Assembly (NCBI RefSeq): GCF_013408985.1
Contig: NZ_JACBZT010000001.1
Span: 3,985,197-4,049,196, forward strand
Direction of reading: 5' to 3'
From: Petropleomorpha daqingensis
GTDB lineage: Bacteria; Actinomycetota; Actinomycetes; Mycobacteriales; Geodermatophilaceae
Length of the DNA: 64,000 nt
In this document: one piece after another, positions 26,147 to 36,780 of the stretch
How positions within the stretch are numbered: the first letter of the stretch is position 1
How the letters are laid out: each line of letters opens with the position of its first letter
Program-made: the position numbers and the translations under genes
The notes under the pieces: generated by a model
What the model was told of the DNA's origin: nothing
The model's input: the letters and a program-made list of their open reading frames with translations, nothing else
Databases searched by the model: none

Positions 26147-28144
26147 TCAGCCGAAGCTCACCGCGAGCTGGATGACGGTGCCCTCGTCGACGGTCTCGCC
26201 GGGCTTCGGGCTCTGCTGGTAGACCCGGTTGCCCGCGATGAAGGTGTTGACCTTCACCTTCAGGTGCAGGTCGGTCAGGATCTTGGTCGCGTCGTCCACG
26301 CTCTTGCCGCGGACGTCGGGCACCTGCACCTGGGGGACGCCGGTGGAGACGGTGATGGTCACGGTGCTGCCGTAGTCGACGGGACCGCCGCCGGGGTCGG
26401 GGGCGACCGCCATGACCTGCCCGGGGGAGACGTCGCGGCTGCGGCCGTCGTCCCCGCGCTTGACCGTGAACCCGAGCTCCTGCAGCGTCGCCGTCGCCGC
26501 CTCCGGCGTGGAGCCGACGACATTGGGGATCGCGACCGGCTCGTGGCCCTTGCTCACGAAGACCGTGACGACCTGGCCGCGCTTGAGCTGGCTGCCGGCG
26601 GGCGGGTCGACCCCGCTGACCAGGCCGGCGTGGACGGTGTTGTCGAACCGCTCCTGCGTGGTCACCTGCAGCGGCATCTGCTGGAGGGCGGCGAGCGCCT
26701 CGTCGGCCGTCTTGCCGACCAGGTCGGCGGGCACGGTGAAGCGCTCGGGGCCCTTGCTCACCACGAGGTGGACGTCGGAGCCGCGGATCGCGTCGCCCTT
26801 GGCCGGCTTGGCCGAGATGATCTGCCCGGCGGGGACGTCCTCGCTGAACTGCTCGGTGCAGCAGTCGGGGTCGAGCCCGGCCTCCTGCAGCAGCCCGATG
26901 GCGGTGTCCTTGGACTTGCCGACCAGCTGCGGCACCGTCGTCCACCGGCCCGAGCCCAGCCACCAGCCGACCGCGCCGATGGTGACCGCGAGCAGCAGGA
27001 TGATCGCGACGATCAGCCGGGTGCGCCGCCGCCGGACGTGATCGGGCACGCCGGTGGCCGGTCGCGGGCGCACCGGGGGACGGTGGCCGGCGACGCTGGC
27101 CGTCGGGCCGGCGCCCAGCACGCTCGTGCGGTTGGCCGGGCGGGAGTTGCCGAGCACCTCGGTGCCGGGCCGGATGTCGCGCGTCCCGGGACTGCTCGGG
27201 TGCCGCGGGCGGGTGGCGTGCGGCCGGTTGGTCGGCCGCAGCGTGTCCGGGCCGGCCGAGCTGCGGCCGGTGGGAACCGGCACCCGCTCGATGCCGAGGT
27301 CGGCGCGCAGGTCCGACAGCTCGGCGAGGAACGCGCCGGCGTCGATCGGGCGGGCGGCGGGGTCGCGCCGGGTGACCCGCGCGACCAGCTCGTCGACCTG
27401 CCACGGGATGCCGGGCACCTCCGCGGAGGGCACGGGCATGTCGTGGTGCACGTGCTGGTAGGCCACCGCGAGCGGAGTGTCGCCGCCGTAGGGCGGGTGG
27501 CCGGTGAGCATCTCGAACAGGACGACGCCGGCGGCGTACACGTCGCTGCGCGCGTCGGCCTTGCCGCGTTCGAGCTGCTCGGGGGAGAGGTAGGCGACCG
27601 TGCCGATGAGCACGCCGCCGGTGGCGCTGGTCTGGCCGGGCCCCTCCATGGCGCGAGCGAGGCCGAAGTCGGCCACCTTCACCACGCCGTCGAGGCCGAT
27701 GAGGACGTTCTCCGGCTTGATGTCGCGGTGCACGATCCCGGCGCGGTGCGCGGCGGTGAGCCCGGACAGCACCGGCTCGAGGACGGCGAAGGTCTCCGCG
27801 ACGGTCAGCCGGCCCCGGGCTTGCAGCAGGTCGCGCAGCGTGCGGCCGCGGACCAGCTCCATGACCAGGTAGACCAGCCCCTGGTCGCTGCCCTGGTCGC
27901 TGACCGAGACCACGTTGGTGTGGCTGAGCATGGCCGCGGCGCGCGCCTCGCGGGTGAACCGGTCGACGAACGTCGGGTCGCCGACCAGGTGGTCGGCCAT
28001 GATCTTGACCGCGACCGTACGGTGCAGGCGGAGATCGGTGGCGGCGTAGACGGTGGACATGCCGCCGCGGGCGACGCGCTCCTCGAGGCGGTAGCGCCCC
28101 TCGAGGGTGGCACCGACCACGGGGTCGGTCACAGCGGTGTCCAC
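26147..28144 (-). CDS. pknL: Ser/Thr protein kinase with four PASTA domains (PknL/PknB type)
   Basis: A 665-residue membrane kinase. The kinase domain (residues 18-280) has catalytic Lys47, HRD at 139-141 and DFG at 159-161, all intact, plus a GTVAYLSPEQ activation segment. A basic proline-rich linker leads to one membrane helix (LIVAIILLLAVTIGAVGWWL). Four extracellular PASTA repeats follow, each ending VSKG or VSxG-like; they bind peptidoglycan or lipid II. Its place between aroG and the Rv2175c homologue identifies it as the PknL locus, although M. tuberculosis PknL lacks PASTA. A leaderless promoter precedes GTG 28144. Confidence 0.92.
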   Translation of the reverse strand: MDTAVTDPVVGATLEGRYRLEERVARGGMSTVYAATDLRLHRTVAVKIMADHLVGDPTFVDRFTREARAAAMLSHTNVVSVSDQGSDQGLVYLVMELVRGRTLRDLLQARGRLTVAETFAVLEPVLSGLTAAHRAGIVHRDIKPENVLIGLDGVVKVADFGLARAMEGPGQTSATGGVLIGTVAYLSPEQLERGKADARSDVYAAGVVLFEMLTGHPPYGGDTPLAVAYQHVHHDMPVPSAEVPGIPWQVDELVARVTRRDPAARPIDAGAFLAELSDLRADLGIERVPVPTGRSSAGPDTLRPTNRPHATRPRHPSSPGTRDIRPGTEVLGNSRPANRTSVLGAGPTASVAGHRPPVRPRPATGVPDHVRRRRTRLIVAIILLLAVTIGAVGWWLGSGRWTTVPQLVGKSKDTAIGLLQEAGLDPDCCTEQFSEDVPAGQIISAKPAKGDAIRGSDVHLVVSKGPERFTVPADLVGKTADEALAALQQMPLQVTTQERFDNTVHAGLVSGVDPPAGSQLKRGQVVTVFVSKGHEPVAIPNVVGSTPEAATATLQELGFTVKRGDDGRSRDVSPGQVMAVAPDPGGGPVDYGSTVTITVSTGVPQVQVPDVRGKSVDDATKILTDLHLKVKVNTFIAGNRVYQQSPKPGETVDEGTVIQLAVSFG

Positions 28145-28151
28145 CTGCCCG

Positions 28152-28157
28152 AGTGTA
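28152..28157 (-). promoter_or_regulatory. Leaderless -10 element for the PASTA kinase
   Basis: TACACT on the minus strand ends 7 nt before GTG 28144. Confidence 0.55.
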
Positions 28158-28235
28158 GGAGCGGCAGGCGCTCCTCTCGGCGAACCACGCGCTGGACGTG
28201 GTCGCCGGGGCGGCTGGGACGAAAGGGTCCTGCCC

Positions 28236-29909
28236 TCACGCGCCCCCGGTGAGAGGGGTCAGGTCGGGTGCCGCGGCCCCGCCGAGCCGCTCGACGGCCA
28301 GTTCGCGGATCCGGAAGCGCTGCAGCTTGCCGGTCGCCGTCTGGGGCAGCTCGTCGAAGACCAGGATGTGCCGCGGCCGCTTGTAGGCGGCCAGCCCCTC
28401 GCGGCAGAACGCCGTCAGGTCGTCCGCGCCCGCGCTCGCCCCGGCCACCAGGACGACGCAGCCGACCGGCTTGTCCAGCCCGTCGGCGTCCGGCACCGAG
28501 ACGACGACCGCCTGGTTCACCGCGGGGTGGGCGCGCAGCCGCTCCTCGACCTCGGTGGGGGAGACCCAGATGCCGCCGGCCTTGATGATGTCGTCGGTGC
28601 GGCCCAGCGAGGAGTAGTAGCCGTCGGCGCTGCGCACGTAGGTGTCGCCGGTGCGCACCCACTCGCCCTGGAAGACCCGCCGGGTGACCGCCGTCCGCGA
28701 CCAGTAGCCCGTGGCCGCCGACGAGCCCTTCACGTACAGGTTGCCCGGCGTCCCGTCGGGCACCGGCAGCCCCTCGTCGTCGACGATCCTGGCCTCGTAG
28801 CCGGCCACGATCTCGCCGGTCGCGCCGGCGCGCGTGCGGCCCGGCCGGCCGCTGATGAAGATGTGCAGCATCTCCGTCGAGCCGATCCCGTCGAGCATCT
28901 CGACGCCGAACGTCGAGGTGAACCGCTCGAACAACGCGGCAGGGAACGCCTCGCCGGCCGAGACGCAGGCCCGCACCCCGCTGAACGTGTCGGCGGGCAG
29001 CCCGGCCGACAGCAGCGCCGCGTAGTAGGTGGGCCCGGCGAAGAACAGCGTCGGGCGGTGCTCGCGCAGCACCTGCGCCGTGCGGGCAGGGGAGGGGCGG
29101 GACCGGTCGAGCACGGTGCTCGCCCCCACGGCGAACGGGAAGGTCATCGTGTTGCCCAGCCCGTAGGCGAAGAAGAACTTGGCCACCGAGAACGTGACGT
29201 CGTCCGGGCCGATCGCCAGCACGTCGCGGGCGTAGGTCTCGGCGGTGTCGCGGAGCGACCCGTGCCGGTGCATCGCGCCCTTCGGCGTCCCCGTCGTCCC
29301 GGAGGTGTACAGCCAGAACGCCGGGGAGTCCGCCGTGGTCGGGTACGGCTCGGCGACGTCACCCACGAGGTGGGCACCGGCCGCGACGAAGTCCGCCCAC
29401 GCGTGCACGCGGGGCCCGGGCACGTCGGGCAGGTCGCCGTCGGTGAGGACGACGACGTCGGCGAGATCGCGGCTGCCGCCCACCGCCGGCGCCAGGTCGG
29501 CGAACTCGGCGCTGAGCACGAGCAGCCGGGCGCGGGAGTCGGTGGCCAGCGTGCGGATGTCGTGCGGCTTGAGCATCGTGCTCACCGGCACCGGGACGGC
29601 GCCGATCCGCAGGCCGGCCAGGAAGGCGGTGAGCAGCTCGGGGGTGTCGCCCATGCACAGCAGCAGGCGCTCCTCGGGCCGGACGCCGGCGCCGAGCAGG
29701 GCGGCGGCGAACCCATGGACGGCGTCGTCCAGCTCGGCGTAGCTGAGCGTGCGGACGCTGCCGTCGAGGTCGAGCGCGGTGATCGCGCGCTTGTCCGGCG
29801 TCGCAAGGGCGTGCCGCGTGACCAGCCACTCGGCGGCGTTGAACGGCTCGCCGGTCACTGGCGGCGTCGCCGGCACGGGCGGCGGCGGAGCGGTGTCGAG
29901 ACTGGTCAC
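28236..29909 (-). CDS. Benzoate-CoA ligase family protein
   Basis: Activates benzoate (or a close aromatic acid) to benzoyl-CoA. The 557-residue ANL enzyme has WLYTSGTTGTPKGAMHRHG, KFFFAYGLGNTMTFPF (typical of benzoate-CoA ligases) and GIGSTEMLHIFISG, with the catalytic lysine in PQTATGKLQRF. It lies downstream of boxC and boxB, separated by a 109-bp gap that holds a long hairpin, so it may be expressed at a different level from boxBC. The pathway context makes benzoate the best guess. Confidence 0.9.
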   Translation of the reverse strand: MTSLDTAPPPPVPATPPVTGEPFNAAEWLVTRHALATPDKRAITALDLDGSVRTLSYAELDDAVHGFAAALLGAGVRPEERLLLCMGDTPELLTAFLAGLRIGAVPVPVSTMLKPHDIRTLATDSRARLLVLSAEFADLAPAVGGSRDLADVVVLTDGDLPDVPGPRVHAWADFVAAGAHLVGDVAEPYPTTADSPAFWLYTSGTTGTPKGAMHRHGSLRDTAETYARDVLAIGPDDVTFSVAKFFFAYGLGNTMTFPFAVGASTVLDRSRPSPARTAQVLREHRPTLFFAGPTYYAALLSAGLPADTFSGVRACVSAGEAFPAALFERFTSTFGVEMLDGIGSTEMLHIFISGRPGRTRAGATGEIVAGYEARIVDDEGLPVPDGTPGNLYVKGSSAATGYWSRTAVTRRVFQGEWVRTGDTYVRSADGYYSSLGRTDDIIKAGGIWVSPTEVEERLRAHPAVNQAVVVSVPDADGLDKPVGCVVLVAGASAGADDLTAFCREGLAAYKRPRHILVFDELPQTATGKLQRFRIRELAVERLGGAAAPDLTPLTGGA

Positions 29910-29937
29910 GGCCGTGTCCCTTCGCGTTCTCGACGAT

Positions 29938-30003
29938 GATCATGAAGTTCGGGAAGCAACACGCCGCGAATCCTCGGCGCGTCGCTCCCCGAACTTCATG
30001 ATC
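29938..30003. repeat. Long inverted repeat between boxB and the ligase
   Basis: Perfect 16-bp arms, GATCATGAAGTTCGGG (29938-29953) and its complement (29988-30003), with a weaker inner stem of CGGCG type. It sits between co-directional genes and may be a partial terminator or mRNA processing site. Confidence 0.6.
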
Positions 30004-30018
30004 GTCTGGAAGTGGGGC

Positions 30019-31500
<1,482 letters not shown>

Positions 31501-31505
31501 CGCGT

Positions 31506-33182
31506 TCAGACCCGCTTCCTGTCGTAGTCGGCGCGCCGGCCGCTGCCGTAGCGGCGCAGCGCTCCCTCGGGGCCGGCGGCGTTGGGCCGCTGGAAGATCC
31601 AGTTCTGCCAGGCGGTGAGCCGGCCGAAGACCTTCGTCTCGGGTGTCTCGGCGCCGGCGAAGCGCAGGTTGGCCTCCATGCCGGTCAGGGCGTCGGGGGA
31701 GAAGCTTCCGCGCTCCTCGACGACCAGGCGGATCTCGTCCTCCCAGTCGATGTCGTCGGGGGTGGCGGTGACCAGGCCCAGCTCGGCGGCCGCCGCGGCG
31801 TCGAGGTCCCGGCCGGTCGCGGCCTCGGCGGCGGCCAGGTCGTCGGCGCTGCCCACGAAGCGGACCTGCAGGCGGGTCAGGTCGTTGCTCATCGGCAGCA
31901 GGCCGGTGTTGAACTCATCCAGCCGGATCGTCGCCGGGGGCTTCGGGCGCTCGTCGTCCTCGAACTGGCCCTCGAGCATGTACTGCCGGTCGGCGGCCAG
32001 CGCGATCTCGAGCAGGGTGCCGACGAAGCAGCTGCCCGGCTCGATGAGCGCGAACAGGCTGCGGCTCGTGGTGTCCAGCCGCTTCGCGGTGCGCCGGTAG
32101 AAGCCGATCGTCTCGGCGACCAGCCAGTCCTGCCGGTTGTCCAGGAGGAACCGGTCGTACGCCGCCACGGTGGCGCCGTCGCCCTCGGTGCGCAGCAGCC
32201 AGGTGCCGATCTCCAGCTCGTTGGTGCGCAGCCGCAGGATCGCGTCGTCCAGCTCGCGGGTGGCGGCCAGGAGCCACGCCCGGTCGCCCTGGGCCCGCAG
32301 CTCCTCGACGTCGCCCGGGACGGAGGTGGGGCCGAGCACCGTGATCGTGGCGGTGCCGGCGTCGCGGTCGAGGACGACGCGGACGTGCTCGTAGCGCGTG
32401 GTGTCGCCGTCCACCTCGCGGTGCAGCGGGGTCAGCGCGATGCCCTGGGCGCCCGCGCCCGGGCGGGTGGACCGCGCCGCCAGCTCGGCCGCCCGGCGGG
32501 CGGCCGCGTCGGGGAAGTCGCGGGCCTTGGCGACCTCGTCGACCAGCCGCCACTGCACCGCCCGCTGCCCGCGGACGCCCTCGGCGGTGGTGGAGAAGAG
32601 GTCGGCCAGGTCGCGCCGTACCCCGCGCTTGTCGACCACCCGGGTCAGCCCGCCGGTGCCGGGCAGCACGCCGAGCAGAGGGACCTCGGGCAGCGAGACC
32701 GCCGAGGAGTTGTCGTCGACCAGCAGGATCTCGTCGCAGGCCAGCGCCAGCTCGTAGCCGCCGCCGGCCGCGGCGCCGTTGACCGCGGCGAGGAACTTCA
32801 GCCCGGCGGCGGAGGAGTCCTCGAAGCCGTTGCGGGTCTCGTTGGTGAACTTGCAGAAGTTCACCTTCCAGCTGTGCGGGGACGCCGCGAGCATCTTGAT
32901 GTTGGCGCCGGCGCAGAACATGCGGTCCTTGCCGCTGGTCACCACGACCGCCTTGACCTCGGGGTGCTCGAAGCGGATCCGCTGGACTGCGTCGTGCAGC
33001 TCGATGTCGACGCCGAGGTCGTAGCTGTTCATCTTCAGCTCGTAGCCGGGCACGATCCCGCCGTCCTCGGCCACGTCCAGGGTCAGCGTCGCGATCTCGC
33101 CGTCGGTGGCGAGGCGCCAGTGCCGGTACCGCTCGGGCGAGGTGTCGAAGGAGACCTCGGGCGCCGTTTCGAGGGTGGTCAC
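31506..33182 (-). CDS. boxC: 2,3-epoxybenzoyl-CoA dihydrolase BoxC
   Basis: Opens the epoxide ring to 3,4-dehydroadipyl-CoA semialdehyde and formate. The 558-residue protein is an enlarged enoyl-CoA hydratase: GKDRMFCAGANIKMLAASPH and AAVNGAAAGGGYELALACDE carry the oxyanion-hole region, and the C-terminal half is BoxC-specific. The GTG at 33182 is chosen for the GGAGG four nt upstream. It is the first gene of the box transcript; the -10 and palindrome lie at 33229-33256. Confidence 0.93.
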   Translation of the reverse strand: MTTLETAPEVSFDTSPERYRHWRLATDGEIATLTLDVAEDGGIVPGYELKMNSYDLGVDIELHDAVQRIRFEHPEVKAVVVTSGKDRMFCAGANIKMLAASPHSWKVNFCKFTNETRNGFEDSSAAGLKFLAAVNGAAAGGGYELALACDEILLVDDNSSAVSLPEVPLLGVLPGTGGLTRVVDKRGVRRDLADLFSTTAEGVRGQRAVQWRLVDEVAKARDFPDAAARRAAELAARSTRPGAGAQGIALTPLHREVDGDTTRYEHVRVVLDRDAGTATITVLGPTSVPGDVEELRAQGDRAWLLAATRELDDAILRLRTNELEIGTWLLRTEGDGATVAAYDRFLLDNRQDWLVAETIGFYRRTAKRLDTTSRSLFALIEPGSCFVGTLLEIALAADRQYMLEGQFEDDERPKPPATIRLDEFNTGLLPMSNDLTRLQVRFVGSADDLAAAEAATGRDLDAAAAAELGLVTATPDDIDWEDEIRLVVEERGSFSPDALTGMEANLRFAGAETPETKVFGRLTAWQNWIFQRPNAAGPEGALRRYGSGRRADYDRKRV

Positions 33183-33228
33183 GCTGCCTCCAGAGGTGCC
33201 GGTGGGCCCCATCGTGATCTGCTACACG

Positions 33229-33256
33229 ACCTTGCGCAAGGTGCACGACGAATGTA
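33229..33256 (-). promoter_or_regulatory. box promoter and 14-bp operator palindrome
   Basis: On the minus strand TACATT (33251-33256) is a plausible -10. Just downstream, at the expected start of transcription, lies the perfect palindrome ACCTTGCGCAAGGT (33229-33242). It is a good candidate for the box repressor site, perhaps bound by the PaaX protein encoded at 33903. Confidence 0.5.
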
Positions 33257-33307
33257 GAAAAGTGGCGCAGGTCACGATCCTAGACACGGGGCCCGGGCGG
33301 AGGCGAG

Positions 33308-33898
33308 ATGGCGCTGCAGTGGGTGCACGACGACCACCCGCGGTGGGACGACGACCGCCGGCGGGTCCTCGCGTCGGTGCCGGAGGGCGTGTTCGGCACG
33401 GAGTCGCGGGCACCGGGGGAGCCGCTGTCCAGCGACTGGTGGCGGGTGGAGCGCGACGGCCGGGTCGTCGGCTACGGCTGGCTCGACGACGTGTGGGGCG
33501 ACGCGGAGATCCTGCTCGCCGTCGACGCGGGGGAGCGGCGCTCCGGGGTCGGCGCGTTCGTCGTCGAGCACCTCGAGCAGGAGGCCGCGGCGCGCGGGCT
33601 GAACTACGTGGTCAACGTCGTCCGGCCGACCCATCCCGAGCGGGAGGCGGTGACCGCCTGGCTGCAGGGGCAGGGGTTCGCGGCCACCGAGGACGGCCGG
33701 CTGCGCAAGCGCGTGGGCGCGCCCGTCGTGGGCGCCGCGGTCGCGCCCGACTCCGGGCGGCAGGCCCGCTACGCCGCCGAGCGGGACCGGGCCGCGGCCC
33801 GTCCGCACGGCACGGACGAGGCCGGCGGCGGGGAGCCGATGGGGCCGGGGCACGAGGAGAGCGGCGGCTACGTCGACGTCGAGGAACACCGGTTCTGA
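33308..33898 (+). CDS. GNAT-like protein beside the box genes
   Basis: A 196-residue acetyltransferase fold protein. The core reads EILLAVDAGERRSGVGAFVV and the last strands AVTAWLQGQGFAATEDGRL; the C-terminal 60 residues are low-complexity and probably disordered. ATG 33308 has GGAGG upstream. It diverges from boxC and reads into paaX after 4 nt, so it is part of the regulatory arm of the cluster. No substrate can be named. Confidence 0.75.
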   Translation: MALQWVHDDHPRWDDDRRRVLASVPEGVFGTESRAPGEPLSSDWWRVERDGRVVGYGWLDDVWGDAEILLAVDAGERRSGVGAFVVEHLEQEAAARGLNYVVNVVRPTHPEREAVTAWLQGQGFAATEDGRLRKRVGAPVVGAAVAPDSGRQARYAAERDRAAARPHGTDEAGGGEPMGPGHEESGGYVDVEEHRF

Positions 33899-33902
33899 AA
33901 CC

Positions 33903-34760
33903 ATGACCGACGTGGAGGTGGACGAGGGGCCGTTCGTCACCCGCCGCCAGGAGCTCGGCGCGGCCAGCGCGCGCAGCCTGCTGCTCACCGTCCTCGGCGA
34001 GTACGTCCTGCCGGCCGGCCGGCGGGTCTGGACGGCGGCGCTGCTCGACCTGCTCGCCGACCTCGACGTCGCGGAGAAGGCCGCCCGGCAGGCGATCATG
34101 CGCACCGCCGACAGCGGCTGGATCGCCGGGCACCGCCTGGGCCGGGAGACCCGCTGGTCGCTCACCGAGGCCGGCACGCGGCTGCTCAAGGAGGGCACCG
34201 ACCGCATCTACGGCTTCGCCTCCGACCAGCGGGCGTGGGACGGGCGGTGGCTCGTGCTCACCGTCGCCGTCCCCGAGAACGCCCGGGCCCTGCGCCAGCG
34301 GTTGCGCACCCAGCTGGGCTGGGCCGGGCTCGGCTCGATCAACGCGACCACCTGGGTGACGCCGCGGGTCGACCGCGAGCACGAGGCCCGGCAGGTGCTC
34401 GAGGAGCTGGACCTGCTCGCCGGCAGCTGGTCGTTCGTCGCGGCGGCCGGTGCCGTCGGCGACGAGCGCGCGCTGGCCGGCAGCGCCTGGGACCTCGACG
34501 CGCTGGAGCGGCGCTACGAGGACTTCCTCGACCTGGTCTCCGGCCGGCGGCCGCGCACCGACCGGCAGGCGCTGGTCGCCCAGGTCCGGCTCGTGCAGGA
34601 GTGGCGGCGCTTCCCGCTGCTGGACCCCGGGCTGCCGCGCGAGCTGCTGCCCCCGCGGTGGAGCGGGCACCGGGCCGCGGAGGTCTTCCGCGAGCGGCAC
34701 GCGGCCTGGGCGCCGAGGGCCCAGGCCGCGTGGGCCGAGCTCGTCGGTCAGGATCGCTGA
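33903..34760 (+). CDS. paaX: PaaX family transcriptional regulator
   Basis: A 285-residue regulator of the PaaX family, whose founding member is a phenylacetyl-CoA-responsive repressor. The N-terminal winged helix (ARSLLLTVLGEYVLPAGRRV, then VAEKAARQAIMRTADSGW) is followed by the central WDGRWLVLTVAVPE segment. Given its neighbours, the effector is likely benzoyl-CoA or an early product of the box pathway. It starts at ATG 33903 and the amidohydrolase gene follows after 1 nt. Confidence 0.87.
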   Translation: MTDVEVDEGPFVTRRQELGAASARSLLLTVLGEYVLPAGRRVWTAALLDLLADLDVAEKAARQAIMRTADSGWIAGHRLGRETRWSLTEAGTRLLKEGTDRIYGFASDQRAWDGRWLVLTVAVPENARALRQRLRTQLGWAGLGSINATTWVTPRVDREHEARQVLEELDLLAGSWSFVAAAGAVGDERALAGSAWDLDALERRYEDFLDLVSGRRPRTDRQALVAQVRLVQEWRRFPLLDPGLPRELLPPRWSGHRAAEVFRERHAAWAPRAQAAWAELVGQDR

Positions 34761-34761
34761 C

Positions 34762-35625
34762 ATGCTCGACGGCCACGTCCTGGTGGACGCGCACGTGCAC
34801 GTGCCGGTGCTGGGGTCGCTCGCCCCGGCCTGGATCGAGTGGGCGCGGCAGTTCGGCCGGCCCGGGATCCTCGAGGAGATCTGGGGCCCCGACGGCGTCC
34901 CGCGACCCGACGCGCTGGACCGGCTGTTCGCCGAGGAGGGCGTCGACGCCGCGCTGCTGTTCTGCGAGTACAGCCCCAAGGCGACCGGCTACCAGCTCTT
35001 CGACGACCTGCTGCCGCTCGTCGAGCACAACCCGCGCCGGTTCCGGCCGGTGGCCAACGTCAACCCGCACCTGCACTTCCCGATCGCCCGCGAGCTGGAG
35101 CGCCAGCTCGACCTGGGCGCGGCGGCGCTGAAGATCCACCCGGTGCACGGCGGCTTCCGCGCCGACGACGCCGCGCTGTACCCGGCCTATTCGGTGCTGG
35201 TCGAGCGCGGGGTGCCGCTGGTCGTGCACTGCGGCACCAGCACGTTCCCGGGGGCCACCAACGCCTACGCCGACCCGCTGCTGCTCGACGCGGTGCTGCG
35301 CGACTTCCCCGACCTGCACGTCGTCCTGGCGCACGGCGGCCGCGGCTGGTGGTACGACGCCGCGGCGTTCCTCGCGCTCTCCCGGCCGAACGTGTGGATC
35401 GAGCTGTCCGGCCTGCCGCCGAAGCGGCTGCCCGAGTACTACGCCCGCTTCGACCTGGCCCGGCTGGCGCGCAAGTGGATCTTCGCGACCGACTGGCCGG
35501 GCGTGCCGGGGACCGCGGCCAACGCGCGGGTGGTGGCCGGCCTGGGCATCCCGGACGACGTCGTCCCGCTGGTGCTCGGCGGCAACGCGCTGCAGGTGTA
35601 CACGGGCCTGGATCCCGCCCGCTGA
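34762..35625 (+). CDS. Amidohydrolase family 2 metal-dependent hydrolase
   Basis: A 287-residue TIM-barrel protein of the amidohydrolase-2 group, which contains hydrolases and decarboxylases of aromatic-derived acids. Visible ligands: the HxH in VDAHVHVPV, the lysine in ALKIHPVHGG, histidines in LVVHCGTST and VLAHGGRGWW, and the aspartate in ATDWPG. It follows paaX after 1 nt. A role in clearing a side product of benzoate catabolism is inferred from position only. Confidence 0.83.
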   Translation: MLDGHVLVDAHVHVPVLGSLAPAWIEWARQFGRPGILEEIWGPDGVPRPDALDRLFAEEGVDAALLFCEYSPKATGYQLFDDLLPLVEHNPRRFRPVANVNPHLHFPIARELERQLDLGAAALKIHPVHGGFRADDAALYPAYSVLVERGVPLVVHCGTSTFPGATNAYADPLLLDAVLRDFPDLHVVLAHGGRGWWYDAAAFLALSRPNVWIELSGLPPKRLPEYYARFDLARLARKWIFATDWPGVPGTAANARVVAGLGIPDDVVPLVLGGNALQVYTGLDPAR

Positions 35626-35640
35626 GGACCGCCCGTGGGC

Positions 35641-35708
35641 CGAGTGCGCAGTTGCGGTCGCCGACACGCGCCGGCACGCCGGCGCGGGCGACCGCAAGTG
35701 CGCACTCG
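35641..35708. repeat. Long intergenic hairpin, GACACGCGCCG-loop family copy 2
   Basis: Arms of 21 bp beginning GAGTGCGCAGTTGCGG (35642-35662) and ending CACTC (35687-35707) pair with one G-G mismatch. The loop contains GACACGCGCCG as in copy 1 (15851-15928). It follows the amidohydrolase stop and precedes a leaderless promoter. Confidence 0.6.
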
Positions 35709-35749
35709 ACGGCAGGGCGGCGGGCGCCGGCCCGGGGCCACCGTCGACA

Positions 35750-35755
35750 TAGGCT
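35750..35755 (+). promoter_or_regulatory. Leaderless -10 element for the Rv2175c-like gene
   Basis: TAGGCT ends 7 nt before GTG 35763. Confidence 0.55.
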
Positions 35756-35762
35756 CCGCACC

Positions 35763-36086
35763 GTGGAGACGCTCACCCCCGCCGAGGTCGCGCAGACGCT
35801 CGGGGTCTCACCGAACCGGGTCCGACAGCTCATCCGCGACGGCAAGCTGATGGCGGTCCCGGGCAGCGGCAACAGCAAGATCCCCGCCGACTTCGTCAAG
35901 GAGGGGACGGTCCTCAAGCACCTGCCGGGCCTGCTCACCGTGCTCCGCGACGGCGGGTTCAGCGAGCAGGAGGCTTTCGACTGGCTGTTCCGGGACGACG
36001 AGTCGCTGCCCGGCACCCCGGTCGAGGCGCTGCGCGGCGACCGGCACACCGAGGTCACCCGCCGCGCCCAGGCCCTGGCGCTGTAG
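35763..36086 (+). CDS. Rv2175c-like winged-helix DNA-binding protein
   Basis: A 107-residue protein matching the Rv2175c family: LTPAEVAQTLGVSPNRVRQL is the helix-turn-helix, followed by GKLMAVPGSGNSKIPADF, and the C-terminal dimer part has LPGLLTVLRDGGFSEQEAF. In M. tuberculosis Rv2175c is a phosphorylation target of PknL, the kinase encoded next to it; here the kinase lies 7.6 kb away, separated by the box genes. A leaderless promoter precedes GTG 35763. Target genes unknown. Confidence 0.88.
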   Translation: METLTPAEVAQTLGVSPNRVRQLIRDGKLMAVPGSGNSKIPADFVKEGTVLKHLPGLLTVLRDGGFSEQEAFDWLFRDDESLPGTPVEALRGDRHTEVTRRAQALAL

Positions 36087-36091
36087 GCCGC

Positions 36092-36436
36092 ATGCGGCAC
36101 CTGACCTACCTGGCGCTGCTGGTCGGCTGCCTGGTGGTGACGGCGCCGCTGGAGATCGTGCTGCGGGTCCGGGTCTACGCCCGGTGGCGGCGGCTGCTGC
36201 TGGCCCTGGTGCCGGAGTTCGCCGTCTTCGTGGCGTGGGTGCTCTACGCGATCGCGGCCGGGCACTGGGACTACAGCGCGACGCGCACCGTCGATGTCCG
36301 GCTGCCCGGCGGCATCCCGGTCGAGGAGGTGCTGTTCTTCCTCGTCGTCCCGGTCTGCGCGGTCCTCACGCTGGAGGCGGTGCGCAAGGTGACCGGCTGG
36401 AACGCCGGCTACCCCGCCGAGGAAGCGGACGGATGA
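36092..36436 (+). CDS. crtYc: Lycopene cyclase subunit, CrtYc-like
   Basis: A 114-residue membrane protein with three hydrophobic segments and the conserved PVEEVLFF motif of heterodimeric lycopene cyclases. With CrtYd it would close a beta-ring on lycopene. It overlaps crtYd by ATGA and follows the Rv2175c-like gene after 5 nt, so the regulator and cyclase may be on one transcript. Confidence 0.9.
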   Translation: MRHLTYLALLVGCLVVTAPLEIVLRVRVYARWRRLLLALVPEFAVFVAWVLYAIAAGHWDYSATRTVDVRLPGGIPVEEVLFFLVVPVCAVLTLEAVRKVTGWNAGYPAEEADG

Positions 36437-36780
36437 GCTACTCCGCCCTGGCGGTGCTCGCCGTCGTCGCCGTCCTGGTCGTCGACCTGGCCGTGCTGCG
36501 CACCCGGATGGTGACCCGCAAGGTCTTCTGGGCCGCCTACGCGATCATCCTGGTCTTCCAGCTGCTGATGAACGGCGTGCTGACCGGCTTCTCCGTCGTC
36601 GTCTACGACCCCCACGCGATCTGGGGGCCGCGGATCGCCTACGCGCCGGTCGAGGACCTGCTGTTCGGCTTCGCCCTGGTCGTGCTCACCCTGGCCAGCT
36701 GGGCCGCGGTCAACCGCCGGGCGAACACCGCCAGGCGCCGCGGCCTGGACACCCGCACCCGCCGGTCGAGCACCCGGTAG
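36433..36780 (+). CDS. crtYd: Lycopene cyclase subunit, CrtYd-like
   Basis: A 115-residue membrane partner of CrtYc. It has three hydrophobic segments, and the motif PVEDLLFG matches the second half of the CrtYcd fold. The last 142 nt are antisense to the 3' end of crtB, so the two genes overlap tail to tail. The basic tail (ANTARRRGLDTRTRRSS) is shaped by that overlap. Confidence 0.88.
   Translation: MSYSALAVLAVVAVLVVDLAVLRTRMVTRKVFWAAYAIILVFQLLMNGVLTGFSVVVYDPHAIWGPRIAYAPVEDLLFGFALVVLTLASWAAVNRRANTARRRGLDTRTRRSSTR

Noticed and set aside
26264-28252. A 662-residue plus-strand frame opposite the PASTA kinase
   Set aside because: Low-complexity shadow; the kinase on the other strand has every catalytic motif.
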